Shown in pieces: positions 1 through 7,103 of a stretch of DNA of 64,000 nucleotides; within the stretch, counting starts at the first letter, position 1; the number at the start of each line of letters is the position of its first letter. Origin of the DNA: CAZAQV01 sp964487255 (GTDB lineage: Bacteria; Myxococcota_A; Polyangia; Polyangiales; CAZAQV01); contig CAZAQV010000018.1 in assembly GCA_964487255.1 (NCBI GenBank), forward strand, positions 1-64,000, read 5' to 3'. Made by a program: the position numbers and the translations under genes. The notes beneath the pieces were generated by a model, which did no database searches, was not told where the DNA came from, and was given only the letters and a program-made list of their open reading frames with translations.

Positions 1-50
<50 letters not shown>

Positions 51-59
51 TGGAGCATA

Positions 60-79
60 TCCTTCTTGAAAAAGAAGGA
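60..79 (+). other. Perfect GNRA-tetraloop hairpin just after 16S
   Basis: TCCTTCTT, GAAA, AAGAAGGA form an 8-bp perfect stem closed by a GNRA tetraloop, 12 nt after the 16S 3' end. It lies where rRNA processing signals usually sit. No T-run follows, so it is not an intrinsic terminator. A role in 16S trailer processing is inference. Confidence 0.5.
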
Positions 80-170
80 AGACAGCTCGGTCAATCCCGG
101 TTTGGGATCACTCTTATTGTATAAGCCTTCGGGCATCGATTCCGGTTCAGTTTTGAAGGACCAAACTTCA

Positions 171-197
171 AAACCCGCCCTCGTGGCGGGTTTTTTT
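171..197 (+). terminator. Intrinsic terminator, array unit 1
   Basis: AAACCCGCC (171-179), loop CTCGT and GGCGGGTTT (185-193) form a GC-rich stem followed by a run of T. It is oriented to terminate transcription leaving the 16S gene. Confidence 0.93.
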
Positions 198-218
198 ATG
201 GTGCTGAACCGGAATCAA

Positions 219-294
219 CGCGATGAACGTAGGAGTCCAAAGGTTCAGATTTGCTACCAGCAAATCGATGGACCGACGGCGAGCCGTGAAGAGC
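219..294 (-). repeat. Dispersed palindromic element, copy 1 (rRNA trailer)
   Basis: Read on the minus strand it begins GCTCTTCACGGCT and ends ACGTTCATCGCG. The centre holds a GATTTGC / GCAAATC stem with a 5-nt loop. The same ends and stem architecture recur at 383-458, 16674-16751, 30359-30437 and 56842-56920. Confidence 0.85.
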
Positions 295-333
295 TGAAGA
301 TAGAGCCGGTTCAGTTTTGAAGGACCAAACTTC

Positions 334-361
334 AAACCCGCCCTCGTGGCGGGTTTTTTTT
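334..361 (+). terminator. Intrinsic terminator, array unit 2
   Basis: Same stem as in unit 1 (AAACCCGCC / GGCGGGTTT, loop CTCGT), with eight T after the stem. It is a second, redundant terminator after the 16S gene. Confidence 0.93.
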
Positions 362-382
362 ATGGTGCTGAACCGGAATCAA

Positions 383-458
383 CGCGATGAACGTAGGAGT
401 CCAAAGGTTCAGATTTGCTACCAGCAAATCGATGGACCGACGGCGAGCCGTGAAGAGC
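383..458 (-). repeat. Dispersed palindromic element, copy 2 (rRNA trailer)
   Basis: An exact tandem duplicate of copy 1, shifted by 164 bp. Minus-strand ends are GCTCTTCACGGCT and ACGTTCATCGCG, around a GATTTGC / GCAAATC stem with a 5-nt loop. Confidence 0.85.
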
Positions 459-505
459 TGAAGATAGAGCCGGTTCAGTTTTGAAGGACCAAAGCACCTC
501 CTTTT

Positions 506-540
506 GAACAAGCTCGTCCATCGCGGCGAGCTTGTTCTTT
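506..540 (+). terminator. Intrinsic terminator closing the rRNA trailer array
   Basis: GAACAAGCTCG (506-516) and CGAGCTTGTTC (527-537) form a perfect 11-bp stem followed by TTT. It is unrelated in sequence to the two upstream terminators, so three terminators lie within about 500 bp of 16S. The CACCTCCTTTT just before it resembles the 16S tail. Confidence 0.88.
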
Positions 541-621
541 ATGTGAACCGAGATCGGTTCGCGTAGTCCAAAGATGACCCGCTGGTTGACCGCCCTACAA
601 AGACAAGACTACCGTCCGCGA

Positions 622-1044
622 ATGCAATTGGGACGCTCTTCTTGCAACTGCGTGACACTCGGCCTGCTTGCAATCGCTGCAGCCCTTTTCGGCGGGTGCG
701 TAGGCCGCCGACCACCTCAATCGTCAACTCCTCTCTCCGCGGGTCGCCAGGAAGCGCAGCAATCAGAGTCGAACGCACTGCAGCATGATAAGTCCGCATC
801 AAACGAAATGGCGCCCAGCGCGCGCGCTGATGCCACAACGACTAAGAGCAGCAAGGGTGACTCCACCAACCTGTCAGCTGAAAAGGATACCGGAGAGGTA
901 GTTGAGGTCGATGAGGAGCGTGAGTGTGATTCAACAACAGATTGTCCTGAAGGTGCCTTCTGCGCTCCTTGCTGTGGTCGCATGCTATGCGTTCCCGAAA
1001 ACGCACTCGGATGTCTTTGCCCCGATCAAAACAAAGCACCCTAG
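622..1044 (+). CDS. Small cysteine-rich lipoprotein, unknown function
   Basis: Starting at the ATG at 622, the protein has ~140 residues with a signal peptide whose hydrophobic stretch ends in a lipobox (LFGGC), so it should be lipid-anchored. A long Ser/Thr/Glu/Lys-rich low-complexity stalk follows. The last ~35 residues are a compact Cys-rich knot with about eight cysteines (CDSTTDCPEGAFCAPCCG...). Such small Cys-rich modules are common in Myxococcota surface proteins. An in-frame upstream ATG at 574 exists but would place 16 non-signal residues before the signal sequence. It is the first gene after the rRNA terminators. No enzymatic motif is seen. Confidence 0.7.
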   Translation: MQLGRSSCNCVTLGLLAIAAALFGGCVGRRPPQSSTPLSAGRQEAQQSESNALQHDKSASNEMAPSARADATTTKSSKGDSTNLSAEKDTGEVVEVDEERECDSTTDCPEGAFCAPCCGRMLCVPENALGCLCPDQNKAP

Positions 1045-1138
1045 CGGATGCATATCGGCTTGGGAGATCCGAACTCGTCGATGACAAAAGGCTCTTGGGT
1101 GAGTTTCGCGAGCACGACTTGTTGTGATGCCGTAGCCT

Positions 1139-1468
1139 TTACAGGTCCAGGACGAGGCGGAGGCCTTCGTCGATTTGTTCGAGGCGGTCGGGCGATAGCG
1201 GGCGGATGCGTTCGATGAAGCCGATTCGAGGCAAGGGCGCAACTTGTGAGACATTGGCGACTGAAGGTTTCGGCAGGCCGCTGTCTCGCTTTGTGAGACG
1301 TATGTTGCCCGGTGCTCCGGCGAACGCCAGGTTCGACGTGATCGGTACCGCCAGAATCCACCCGATCTGGCTTCGGTTCATGAAGTCACTCTGAACCACA
1401 ACCACCGGGCGTCGCTTGTCTGCGGTCGCCCACCAGATTTCGCCGCGCTGTGGAAACTTGATGCTCAC
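1139..1468 (-). CDS. mazF: MazF/PemK-family endoribonuclease toxin
   Basis: A 109-aa protein with the hallmarks of the MazF/PemK/ChpA toxin family: RGEIWWA near the N-terminus, RRPVVVVQ...MN, then a VPITS(N) strand and a C-terminal LDQIDEGLRLVL-like helix. The family cleaves mRNA at short motifs and is neutralised by a small DNA-binding antitoxin. The GTG start overlaps the upstream antitoxin stop by four bases (GTGA), which indicates translational coupling. Length is typical for a full MazF and no key segment is missing, so it may be functional. Confidence 0.92.
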   Translation of the reverse strand: MSIKFPQRGEIWWATADKRRPVVVVQSDFMNRSQIGWILAVPITSNLAFAGAPGNIRLTKRDSGLPKPSVANVSQVAPLPRIGFIERIRPLSPDRLEQIDEGLRLVLDL

Positions 1469-1713
1469 CAGGAGTCGTCGCCCATGGTGGCCGACCAGTT
1501 GCGCTGAATGTGCTCGGCGTAGCTGTCATCAAGAGCCAGACCGTTCTTTTCAAGGTGTTCGTTGAGCTGCTCAGTCAGCGCCTCGCTGTCGACCTTGGCC
1601 AGGTACGATTCGAGCGCCAATTGGTAGACCGCAGATCGACTCTTGCCTTCCGCCCGCGCGATCTCGTCGATTCTCTCAAAGATTTCATCCGAAATAGTCA
1701 CCGTCGCACGCAT
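1465..1713 (-). CDS. Ribbon-helix-helix antitoxin partner of MazF
   Basis: An 82-aa protein whose N-terminal ~45 residues (RATVTISDEIFERIDEIARAEGK...) match the ribbon-helix-helix fold used by MazE/CopG-type antitoxins to bind DNA as dimers. The acidic C-terminal half, ending ERNWSA-like, would bind and mask the toxin. It precedes mazF with a 4-bp overlap. A CATACT/AGTATG palindrome directly upstream is a likely operator, as expected for an autoregulated toxin-antitoxin operon. Confidence 0.88.
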   Translation of the reverse strand: MRATVTISDEIFERIDEIARAEGKSRSAVYQLALESYLAKVDSEALTEQLNEHLEKNGLALDDSYAEHIQRNWSATMGDDSW

Positions 1714-1736
1714 ACTAGCAGCATACTATAAGTATG
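1711..1736 (-). promoter_or_regulatory. Palindromic operator of the toxin-antitoxin operon
   Basis: CATACT (1722-1727), ATA, AGTATG (1731-1736) form a perfect 6-bp inverted repeat over a TATA-rich core. A third half-site CATACT lies at 1711-1716, overlapping the antitoxin start. Clustered short half-sites are typical of ribbon-helix-helix autorepression. Binding by the antitoxin is inferred from position. Confidence 0.72.
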
Positions 1737-1799
1737 ATATCTGACAAGCCGGTTCTCTCTCGTAAAAGATTTGAAAGTTCCTAGCTAGGCCTTCGGCGT

Positions 1800-1896
1800 G
1801 GGGTTCACGGCGGCGACGGTCCGCGGAGTGGGCCGTGAACGCGGCCTGCCTGTCGAAGCTAAGCCGCGAAGAGCAGTAAGAAGAGTCGGTTCAGCG
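1800..1896. repeat. Degenerate relative of the rRNA-trailer repeat
   Basis: A GTTCACGGC / GCCGTGAAC inverted repeat (about 1804-1834) is followed by an AAGCCGCGAAGAGCAG...AGAGTCGGTTCAG segment. That segment parallels the AGCCGTGAAGAGCTG...AGAGCCGGTTCAG junction of the 164-bp array. It overlaps the 3' end of the neighbouring minus-strand gene. Divergence is high, so membership of the family is tentative. Confidence 0.45.
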
Positions 1897-3093
1897 GGAG
1901 AATATTGGTGCAAGCCAGTCGCTGTAGCCGAACGTTCGAGCCGCGCCCGCAGGCTGAGTGGGATACGTAGTTCCGTAGATTGCATTGACCATCCAGGGAA
2001 GCACGTGATTGACGTCTCCCGGCTGGTCCCAACCATGAAAAAAGAGAAATGCTACCGCTCGCCGCAACGCCTCCTGCGAGGCACCGAACGGGTCTGGATA
2101 ACCCACTCGTTTTAGCAGCCACGCCTGCAGATAGAGCGGGCGCAGGGTCTCTTCCATGAGGGCCATGTTGGTCGAGGGAATAGGCAATCCGAGGGGGTGC
2201 TGACTGCTGATCGATTCGACTGCAGCGCCGTCGGCGTTGATGCCGCTCAGCACGCAGGCTGGGTTGATCGGCGTCCAAGTGGCTTCCTGACACGACCAGC
2301 TCGAATCATAGTTCTGACCGTGCTCAAAGCCACTACATGCGCCTCGATCACCGACGAATCCATAGAAGATCTGAGCGGCAGCCGCTACGTCGCTCGCGTC
2401 CGCGAGGTAGAGGCTCGCCGCGATTCGCACCAGACCGGAACGCGAACCCCAGTCATTGCCTGAGTCGCCATTCGAAAACGTGATGTTTGTCCAGCGAGGA
2501 TGGCCGATGATGTCGCGTGTGCGGATCTCGGCAAGCCAAGCTCGAAAGGTTGCGTCGTCGGAAGGCGATAGACTTGCCAGTCCGACAAGATCGGCGGCAA
2601 AAATGTAGGGCGGGAGGCCACGCGCAACCGTCAGGACGTTCCCGCCGTTTTCGGTCCCTAGCGCAGACATGACCTCGGTCACCACCGTTTGGCGCATGAC
2701 ATCGTCGTTGGTCCGTACGGCGACAAGAGCCAGTGCGAGCACGTTGGTGGGGTGGCTATTGTCGAGCATCGACAGGTCCGCGGTTCCGAGTGGGCCGGTG
2801 GCATCGGCATATAAGGCGTCCCAGGCTGCGCCGGAGGTGGAGAGGGTGGAAAGTTCGTCAGGGCAAAAGAGCATGCAACCTGGCGTGCTGATCCCAGCGT
2901 CGCTGATTGCGTCGATAGAGCTATCTATTGCAATCATTGAATCAAGCGCGCCCGCATCGCGACTTGCGTCCCTCCCCCCGTCACTGCTGCCTGAAACGCT
3001 TTGAAACCATACTCGGCCGCAGCCGGTCGCCAGAAGAAGCAGTGAGAGAAACGCGGACCGGCAAGCAATGCCTAAGGATCGCACTACCGGCAT
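1891..3093 (-). CDS. Lipoprotein resembling alginate-lyase-like polysaccharide lyases
   Basis: Starting at the ATG at 3093, the protein has 400 aa with a signal peptide and lipobox (LATGC), then a Ser/Asp-rich stalk with a TPGC..FC motif. The body is helix-rich and contains SNGDSGNDWGSRSG...RIAASLYLAD and AQIFYGFVGDR. This reminds me of the (alpha/alpha) barrel of alginate-lyase-like secreted proteins with an N-W-G core. The lyase assignment is a weak family impression without an identified catalytic triad. An upstream ATG at 3213 would overlap the divergent mscS start and spoil the signal peptide. The 3' end runs into a degenerate repeat. Confidence 0.6.
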   Translation of the reverse strand: MPVVRSLGIACRSAFLSLLLLATGCGRVWFQSVSGSSDGGRDASRDAGALDSMIAIDSSIDAISDAGISTPGCMLFCPDELSTLSTSGAAWDALYADATGPLGTADLSMLDNSHPTNVLALALVAVRTNDDVMRQTVVTEVMSALGTENGGNVLTVARGLPPYIFAADLVGLASLSPSDDATFRAWLAEIRTRDIIGHPRWTNITFSNGDSGNDWGSRSGLVRIAASLYLADASDVAAAAQIFYGFVGDRGACSGFEHGQNYDSSWSCQEATWTPINPACVLSGINADGAAVESISSQHPLGLPIPSTNMALMEETLRPLYLQAWLLKRVGYPDPFGASQEALRRAVAFLFFHGWDQPGDVNHVLPWMVNAIYGTTYPTQPAGAARTFGYSDWLAPIFSR

Positions 3094-3205
3094 TCTACGG
3101 GAAGCTCGTCTTGGAAGCCAGCCACCCGAGCCGACCCGCAATGGATGATTTCGCGGACGGCTGAGCCTTGCGTCGCCGGATTGCGAACGTAGGCTTCCGT
3201 TCGCC

Positions 3206-4123
3206 ATGATCAAATCTGTTTTTCGTAAGCTCTACGCGTGGGTCGAAAGTTTCATGTCGATGCTGCCCAACATCATTGTTGCAGGCATCGTTGTGCTTCT
3301 GTTTCTAGGGCTTTCAAAGCTCGCGGCCCATCTTGTGTCGCGTGCGATGGCGAAGTTCGACGTTCACGATTCGGCGCGCGGCCTGGTGCTCGCTTTCGTT
3401 CGTTTCACGGTCGTGATGGCGGGGGTTGTGGTTGCCCTTGGGGTGATGCACCTCGACCGGGCTTTGGCCTCGATCCTCGCCGGTGCGGGCATCGTCGGCC
3501 TCGCGCTTGGTTTTGCATTTCAGGATCTTGCAGCGAATCTCATCTCCGGCGTGGGGCTTGCTGTCCATAAGAGGCTTCCCTTTCAGATTAACGACATTAT
3601 CGACACAAACGATGTTCTGGGGATCGTCACGGCCATCAACCTTCGAACGACGATGATTCAAACCTTTGATGGCAAAACAGTCATTTTACCGAATAAAGCG
3701 ATCTTCCAAAATCAGCTCACGAACTATTCTTACACAGGTCGATTGCGAGTTGAGATCGAGTGTGGCGTGTCCTACGGTGAGGACCTTTCCCGTGTCACAC
3801 AAGTTGCGACGAAGGCTCTCGAAGATCTTGGCTTGCGCGATAAGAGTCTTCAGGTCTTCGTCTACTTTGAAGGCTATGGGGATAGTGCGATCAAATTTCG
3901 TGCAATGTTCTGGATTCGCTACCAAAAGCATGCGGATTTTCTGCGAGCGCGTCACGAGGCGGTGTTGGCTATCAAGTCCGCATTTAACGACGCGGGAATC
4001 ACAATACCCTTCCCGATACGCACGCTCGACTTTGGAATCAAAGGGGGAGAGCGCCTCGCGAGTGTTCTTGATGAGACGAGGTCGCGCCCACGGCGGGCGA
4101 ATCGGCCGAGCCACCAGTTGTGA
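3206..4123 (+). CDS. mscS: Small-conductance mechanosensitive channel, MscS family (copy 1)
   Basis: A 305-aa inner-membrane channel that would release solutes under hypo-osmotic tension. Transmembrane segments lie at about 19-40 and 62-82. The pore-lining TM3 is at about 88-115 with the small-residue pattern SILAGAGIVGLALGFAFQD and the NLISG end. The MscS beta-domain (VGxVxxINLRTTxIxTFDGKxVxLPN) and C-terminal alpha/beta domain follow. A closely similar paralogue lies at 11980-12891; both share the C-terminal IPFPIRTLDFGIKGGERLA. The ATG at 3206 is divergent from the lipoprotein on the other strand. Confidence 0.95.
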   Translation: MIKSVFRKLYAWVESFMSMLPNIIVAGIVVLLFLGLSKLAAHLVSRAMAKFDVHDSARGLVLAFVRFTVVMAGVVVALGVMHLDRALASILAGAGIVGLALGFAFQDLAANLISGVGLAVHKRLPFQINDIIDTNDVLGIVTAINLRTTMIQTFDGKTVILPNKAIFQNQLTNYSYTGRLRVEIECGVSYGEDLSRVTQVATKALEDLGLRDKSLQVFVYFEGYGDSAIKFRAMFWIRYQKHADFLRARHEAVLAIKSAFNDAGITIPFPIRTLDFGIKGGERLASVLDETRSRPRRANRPSHQL

Positions 4124-4221
4124 GCTGGAATATTCTCACAGCTAAGTCGCATCGCTTTCTTGCTTGTAAGGATTAATGATCAGCGCGTGTACCATTCGCG
4201 CGCTAGATCCATCGTCGTGTG

Positions 4222-5422
4222 ATGAAGGCGCTGTTGTTTGCTCTTTGTTGTGTGTGCTCTTTTTTTCTTTCCTTGCCACTCGCGAATGCGCAGACGGTGG
4301 GGCAGGAGGCCGACAAGGCGCATGGCTGCACGACAAGACCGGTGCGTTCGCTTGCCCGGCAGTTTGCGCTCGCCCAAACCTGTCTGTTTCCGGACGCGCT
4401 GCTTGAGGTCAAAGCGGGGAGTGGGCTCACATTTGCTTCAGGTGCGGCGCCGTATGCCTCGCCGCAGACGCGAGATGCACTTTACAAGGCCCGCAAGAAC
4501 GCGGCTTTTTAAGTTAACTCCGCGTTTCGCACGCTGCTAGAACAATATTATCTGTCGACGGCGACGGACCCAGCGTGCGGTTCTGTCGCGCCCCCGGGAA
4601 CGAGCAACCACGAATCGGGCACTGCGATCGATGTTCAGCAGTGGGATAGCGCGCGTCGAGCGCTCACTGGTGCGGGATGTGTCTGGCCAAACATCCCCAA
4701 TGACCCGTTTGGTCCGCAAACGCGAGGGCGGCTGCGCAAGACCCCAATGAGCGGGTTTGCGTACGACGGGTGCGGACCCAACTGCACAACCGGGAAGGGC
4801 GACAATGACGAGTGCGCTGAGCGACTGTTGCTGGAACAGCCGGTCGCCTACGCGCCTCCCACAACGACCGATGTGAACGGGGATGGGCGAGCCGACCTTT
4901 GTGCACGAGGCGCAGCAGGTTTTACCTGCTGGGTGAGTGTTGAGGGTGGCTGGGCCAAGAGCTGGGAACCGGTTGCGTGGAGTGACGAGAACGGCTGGGA
5001 CCGGGCGCCGCGCTACGCATCGATCACAATGGGCGACGTCGATGGCGACGGCCGAGCCGACGTTTGTGCTCGCGCAGCGGATGGCGTTGAATGCGCTCTT
5101 TCAACCGGTCAGGGTTTTTCATCGCCGAGTCTCTGGAACATGGAACTTTCCGATGAGGCTGGCTGGTCGGCACCGCGTCACTACGCGACCGTTCGACTCG
5201 CCGACGTCGAACGGCGATGGGCGGGACGATCTGTGCGCCCGTGCGGCGGATGGCTTTGGCTGCTGGCTGTCGGATGGGTTGGGGTTTTCGAGCTACGTCG
5301 AAGGGCCGGCCTGGTGTGACGAGGCCGGCTTCAGCGCAACCAGGCTTTACGGCACGCTGCGCATGGGGGACCTCAATGCCGACGGCAGATCAGATGTTTG
5401 TATTCGCTTCGTTGTTGGTTAG
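4222..5422 (+). pseudogene. Broken secreted M15 (VanY-like) peptidase with VCBS repeats
   Basis: The frame opens with a signal peptide (ALLFALCCVCSFFLSLPLANA). An in-frame TAA at 4510-4512 interrupts it just before VNSAFRTLLEQYYL. That segment and the downstream SNHESGTAIDV zinc motif are typical of M15 D-Ala-D-Ala carboxypeptidases acting on peptidoglycan. Four calcium-binding VCBS/FG-GAP-like repeats follow (DVNGDGRAD, DVDGDGRAD, DVNGDGRDD, DLNADGRSD). A frameshift of one base near 5209 breaks repeats 2 and 3. The coding sequence ends at about 5400 where a transposase remnant begins. Three independent lesions make this a decayed gene. Confidence 0.85.
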
Positions 5423-5876
5423 GGTTGAATGTTTCTGGATTCCGTCGACGAAGGTGATGCCTCCGCGCACAAGCGGAAGCAAGTGCGGAGCGCTGATTTT
5501 GCGCCAGCGCTGCTCGGCCATATCGAGCAGCTTGAAAGCCATGGTCAGCGCCTTGGTTCTACAGCCAGCGCCCTTGGTCACGCGCTGACGAAGGCGCACG
5601 GTCGCAAACGGCGACTCGATCGGGTTGGTCGTTCTTAGATGCTTCCAGTGCTCCGCTGGAAAGTCGAAGTGTGTCAGCAAAGCTTCACGATCTGTGAGCA
5701 GGCACTACTTTGGCGTGGCCGTCCTCGTCACGCTCATCGGCATAACGCGCAAGATATTCGGCTACTTCGGCCTCGAGCGCGGCTTGAAGCATCTGCTGGG
5801 CGCCTGCCCGAGCAAGCGCATCGAGGTCAGGTCGGTTTTCGCTTTCAGTTCGTGGATTTTCGACTATTTTGAGCAT
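5390..5876 (-). pseudogene. IS256-family (mutator-type) transposase remnant with internal deletion
   Basis: Two frames on the minus strand belong to one transposase. The N-terminal part (from the ATG at 5876, preceded by GGAAAGGAA) has the PDLDALARAGAQQMLQAALEAEV segment. The C-terminal part (to 5390) has the hallmark FPAEHWKHLRTTNPIES and RVTKGAG...AFKLLDMAEQRW...HLLPLV. They are fused out of frame near 5700, so roughly the central half with the DDE catalytic domain is missing. Clear terminal inverted repeats were not found. The remnant truncates the M15/VCBS gene. Confidence 0.88.
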
Positions 5877-6009
5877 GGGTGGCGTTTCCTTTCCCGGTTT
5901 CGGCCGGTGTTTTTTGCATTCGGAAACGTCGCCTATTTCAATCTCCCGATCCACCAATTATGGGCAGAACTCAGAAGACTGTCAGCCCATATTCTTGTAG
6001 ACTTTGCGC

Positions 6010-6771
6010 ATGTTCGAAGCCAACAGCCCGCTGAGAGCGATGATCGATCATGTGCGACTTTTTGGTACTCGCTCTGCGATTCTAACTGCGACTTCTATCC
6101 TGTTTGACCGAGCAACCGAAGTTCTCGAACAATACGATCCCGCGGTGTTGGCTGAGCAGGAGTTCGATATGCTGTATGGCACCAACACTGCTTTCGACGA
6201 GGTGGACGAAGCCATCTTCAATCAGCATGATTGGAGTCAGGACAATCATCCTTACGCGCCGGTCGCCGTCAAAGTAGCAGAGAAGGTTCTTCGCAGGCTC
6301 CCCGTCGAGCCCGAGAGGTTCGAACTCTTTGATATCGGTGTGGGGAAGGGTCGATTTGCACTCATGGCAGCTCGCTTACCGTTCAAGCGTGTCATCGGTA
6401 TCGATCTGTCGGAGCCACTCGTTGACATAGCGCGCAAAAATGTAGAGCGCTTCCAATGTCATTCACACGCGCAACGGTGTGGCGAACTCGACATTTGGCT
6501 TGCTGATGCCTTGGAGTTCGACATGCCCAGGGGGAATACGATTTACTTTCTCTTTAATCCCTTTGTTGGGGAGGTCTTTGAAGCGTTTATTGAGCGCGTT
6601 CACCACGCGGTCACACTGTCTCGTGAAGACGGAGCAGCCCCCGAGGTTTACCTTGTCTATCTTCGCCCACGCTGCGCGGACGTCTTAGAATCTGCCGGTT
6701 ATTTTGAGAAGATGGTTGAGTATGCCCCCTTCGATCCACGCTGGAATTGGAGCCTCTGGAAGCATCTGTGA
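6010..6771 (+). CDS. Class I SAM-dependent methyltransferase
   Basis: A 253-aa protein from the ATG at 6010. The SAM-binding motif I is FDIGVGKGRFALMAA (about residues 108-122), followed by the acidic motif GIDLSEPLVDIARKN. A later FLFNPF segment sits where the motif IV (NPPF-like) usually lies. The N-terminal ~80 residues are helical and unassigned. The substrate cannot be read from sequence. It follows the decayed IS region and is convergent with the cysteine-synthase remnants, with only two bases between the stop codons. Confidence 0.82.
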   Translation: MFEANSPLRAMIDHVRLFGTRSAILTATSILFDRATEVLEQYDPAVLAEQEFDMLYGTNTAFDEVDEAIFNQHDWSQDNHPYAPVAVKVAEKVLRRLPVEPERFELFDIGVGKGRFALMAARLPFKRVIGIDLSEPLVDIARKNVERFQCHSHAQRCGELDIWLADALEFDMPRGNTIYFLFNPFVGEVFEAFIERVHHAVTLSREDGAAPEVYLVYLRPRCADVLESAGYFEKMVEYAPFDPRWNWSLWKHL

Positions 6772-6773
6772 CG

Positions 6774-7103
6774 TCACTCTTCTTTGCCACCAGCTTCCAA
6801 GACGCCCGCTTCGACCAGCTGCTCCAGTAGACCTTGAATATCTGGCCAAGCGGCATCACCTCCGATCCACTTGGGGCAGTCTTCCGCGACAAATTTAGCG
6901 CGACCTAACATCTCGCGGACCATGTGCGTCAACCCCGGGGCATCCTGGTCAAAGATGTATTCGTTATCATCGAGGGAGAGGCTTACTTCTTTACCGTCAT
7001 CGCTTTGCCAGGAAGAGACAGTATCGTGGATTCTAAGCACCGTACCGCGCTGAACGACGGCCGAGAAGTAACGGTCTACTCTATCACAGGCGATCGTGAC
7101 CAC
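6774..7103 (-). CDS. Out-of-frame C-terminal part of cysteine synthase plus an unknown extension
   Basis: The first ~14 residues (VVTIACDRVDRYFS) are the expected C-terminal strand of the cysteine synthase at 7076-7972. This frame therefore continues that protein after a frameshift in a run of seven C (7106-7112; G on the coding strand). One extra G would fuse the two frames. About 90 further residues form an extension absent from ordinary CysK/CysM, with EYIFDQDAPGLTHMVREM, CPKWIGG and a C-terminal helix DIQGLLEQLVEAGVLE. Its function is unknown. It is probably not an independent gene. Confidence 0.6.
   Translation of the reverse strand: MVTIACDRVDRYFSAVVQRGTVLRIHDTVSSWQSDDGKEVSLSLDDNEYIFDQDAPGLTHMVREMLGRAKFVAEDCPKWIGGDAAWPDIQGLLEQLVEAGVLEAGGKEE

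Larger units (their letters stand above)
142..495 (+). repeat. 164-bp tandem array downstream of 16S (two full units plus a partial third)
   Basis: The start CCGGTTCAG recurs at 142, 306 and 470, a 164-bp period. Units 1 and 2 are nearly identical; they differ by one A before the terminator stem and one T in the T-run. Each unit holds CCGGTTCAG, a TTTTGAAG/CTTCAAAA hairpin, an intrinsic terminator, the complementary CTGAACCGG, and a copy of the dispersed palindromic element on the minus strand. The third copy ends after GAAGGACCAAA and runs into a different terminator. The arrangement is a highly structured, repeatedly terminated rRNA trailer. Confidence 0.93.

Noticed and set aside
66..320. 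Open reading frame across the 16S trailer and first terminator
   Set aside because: It is read through a terminator and a tandem repeat and shows no protein-like composition.
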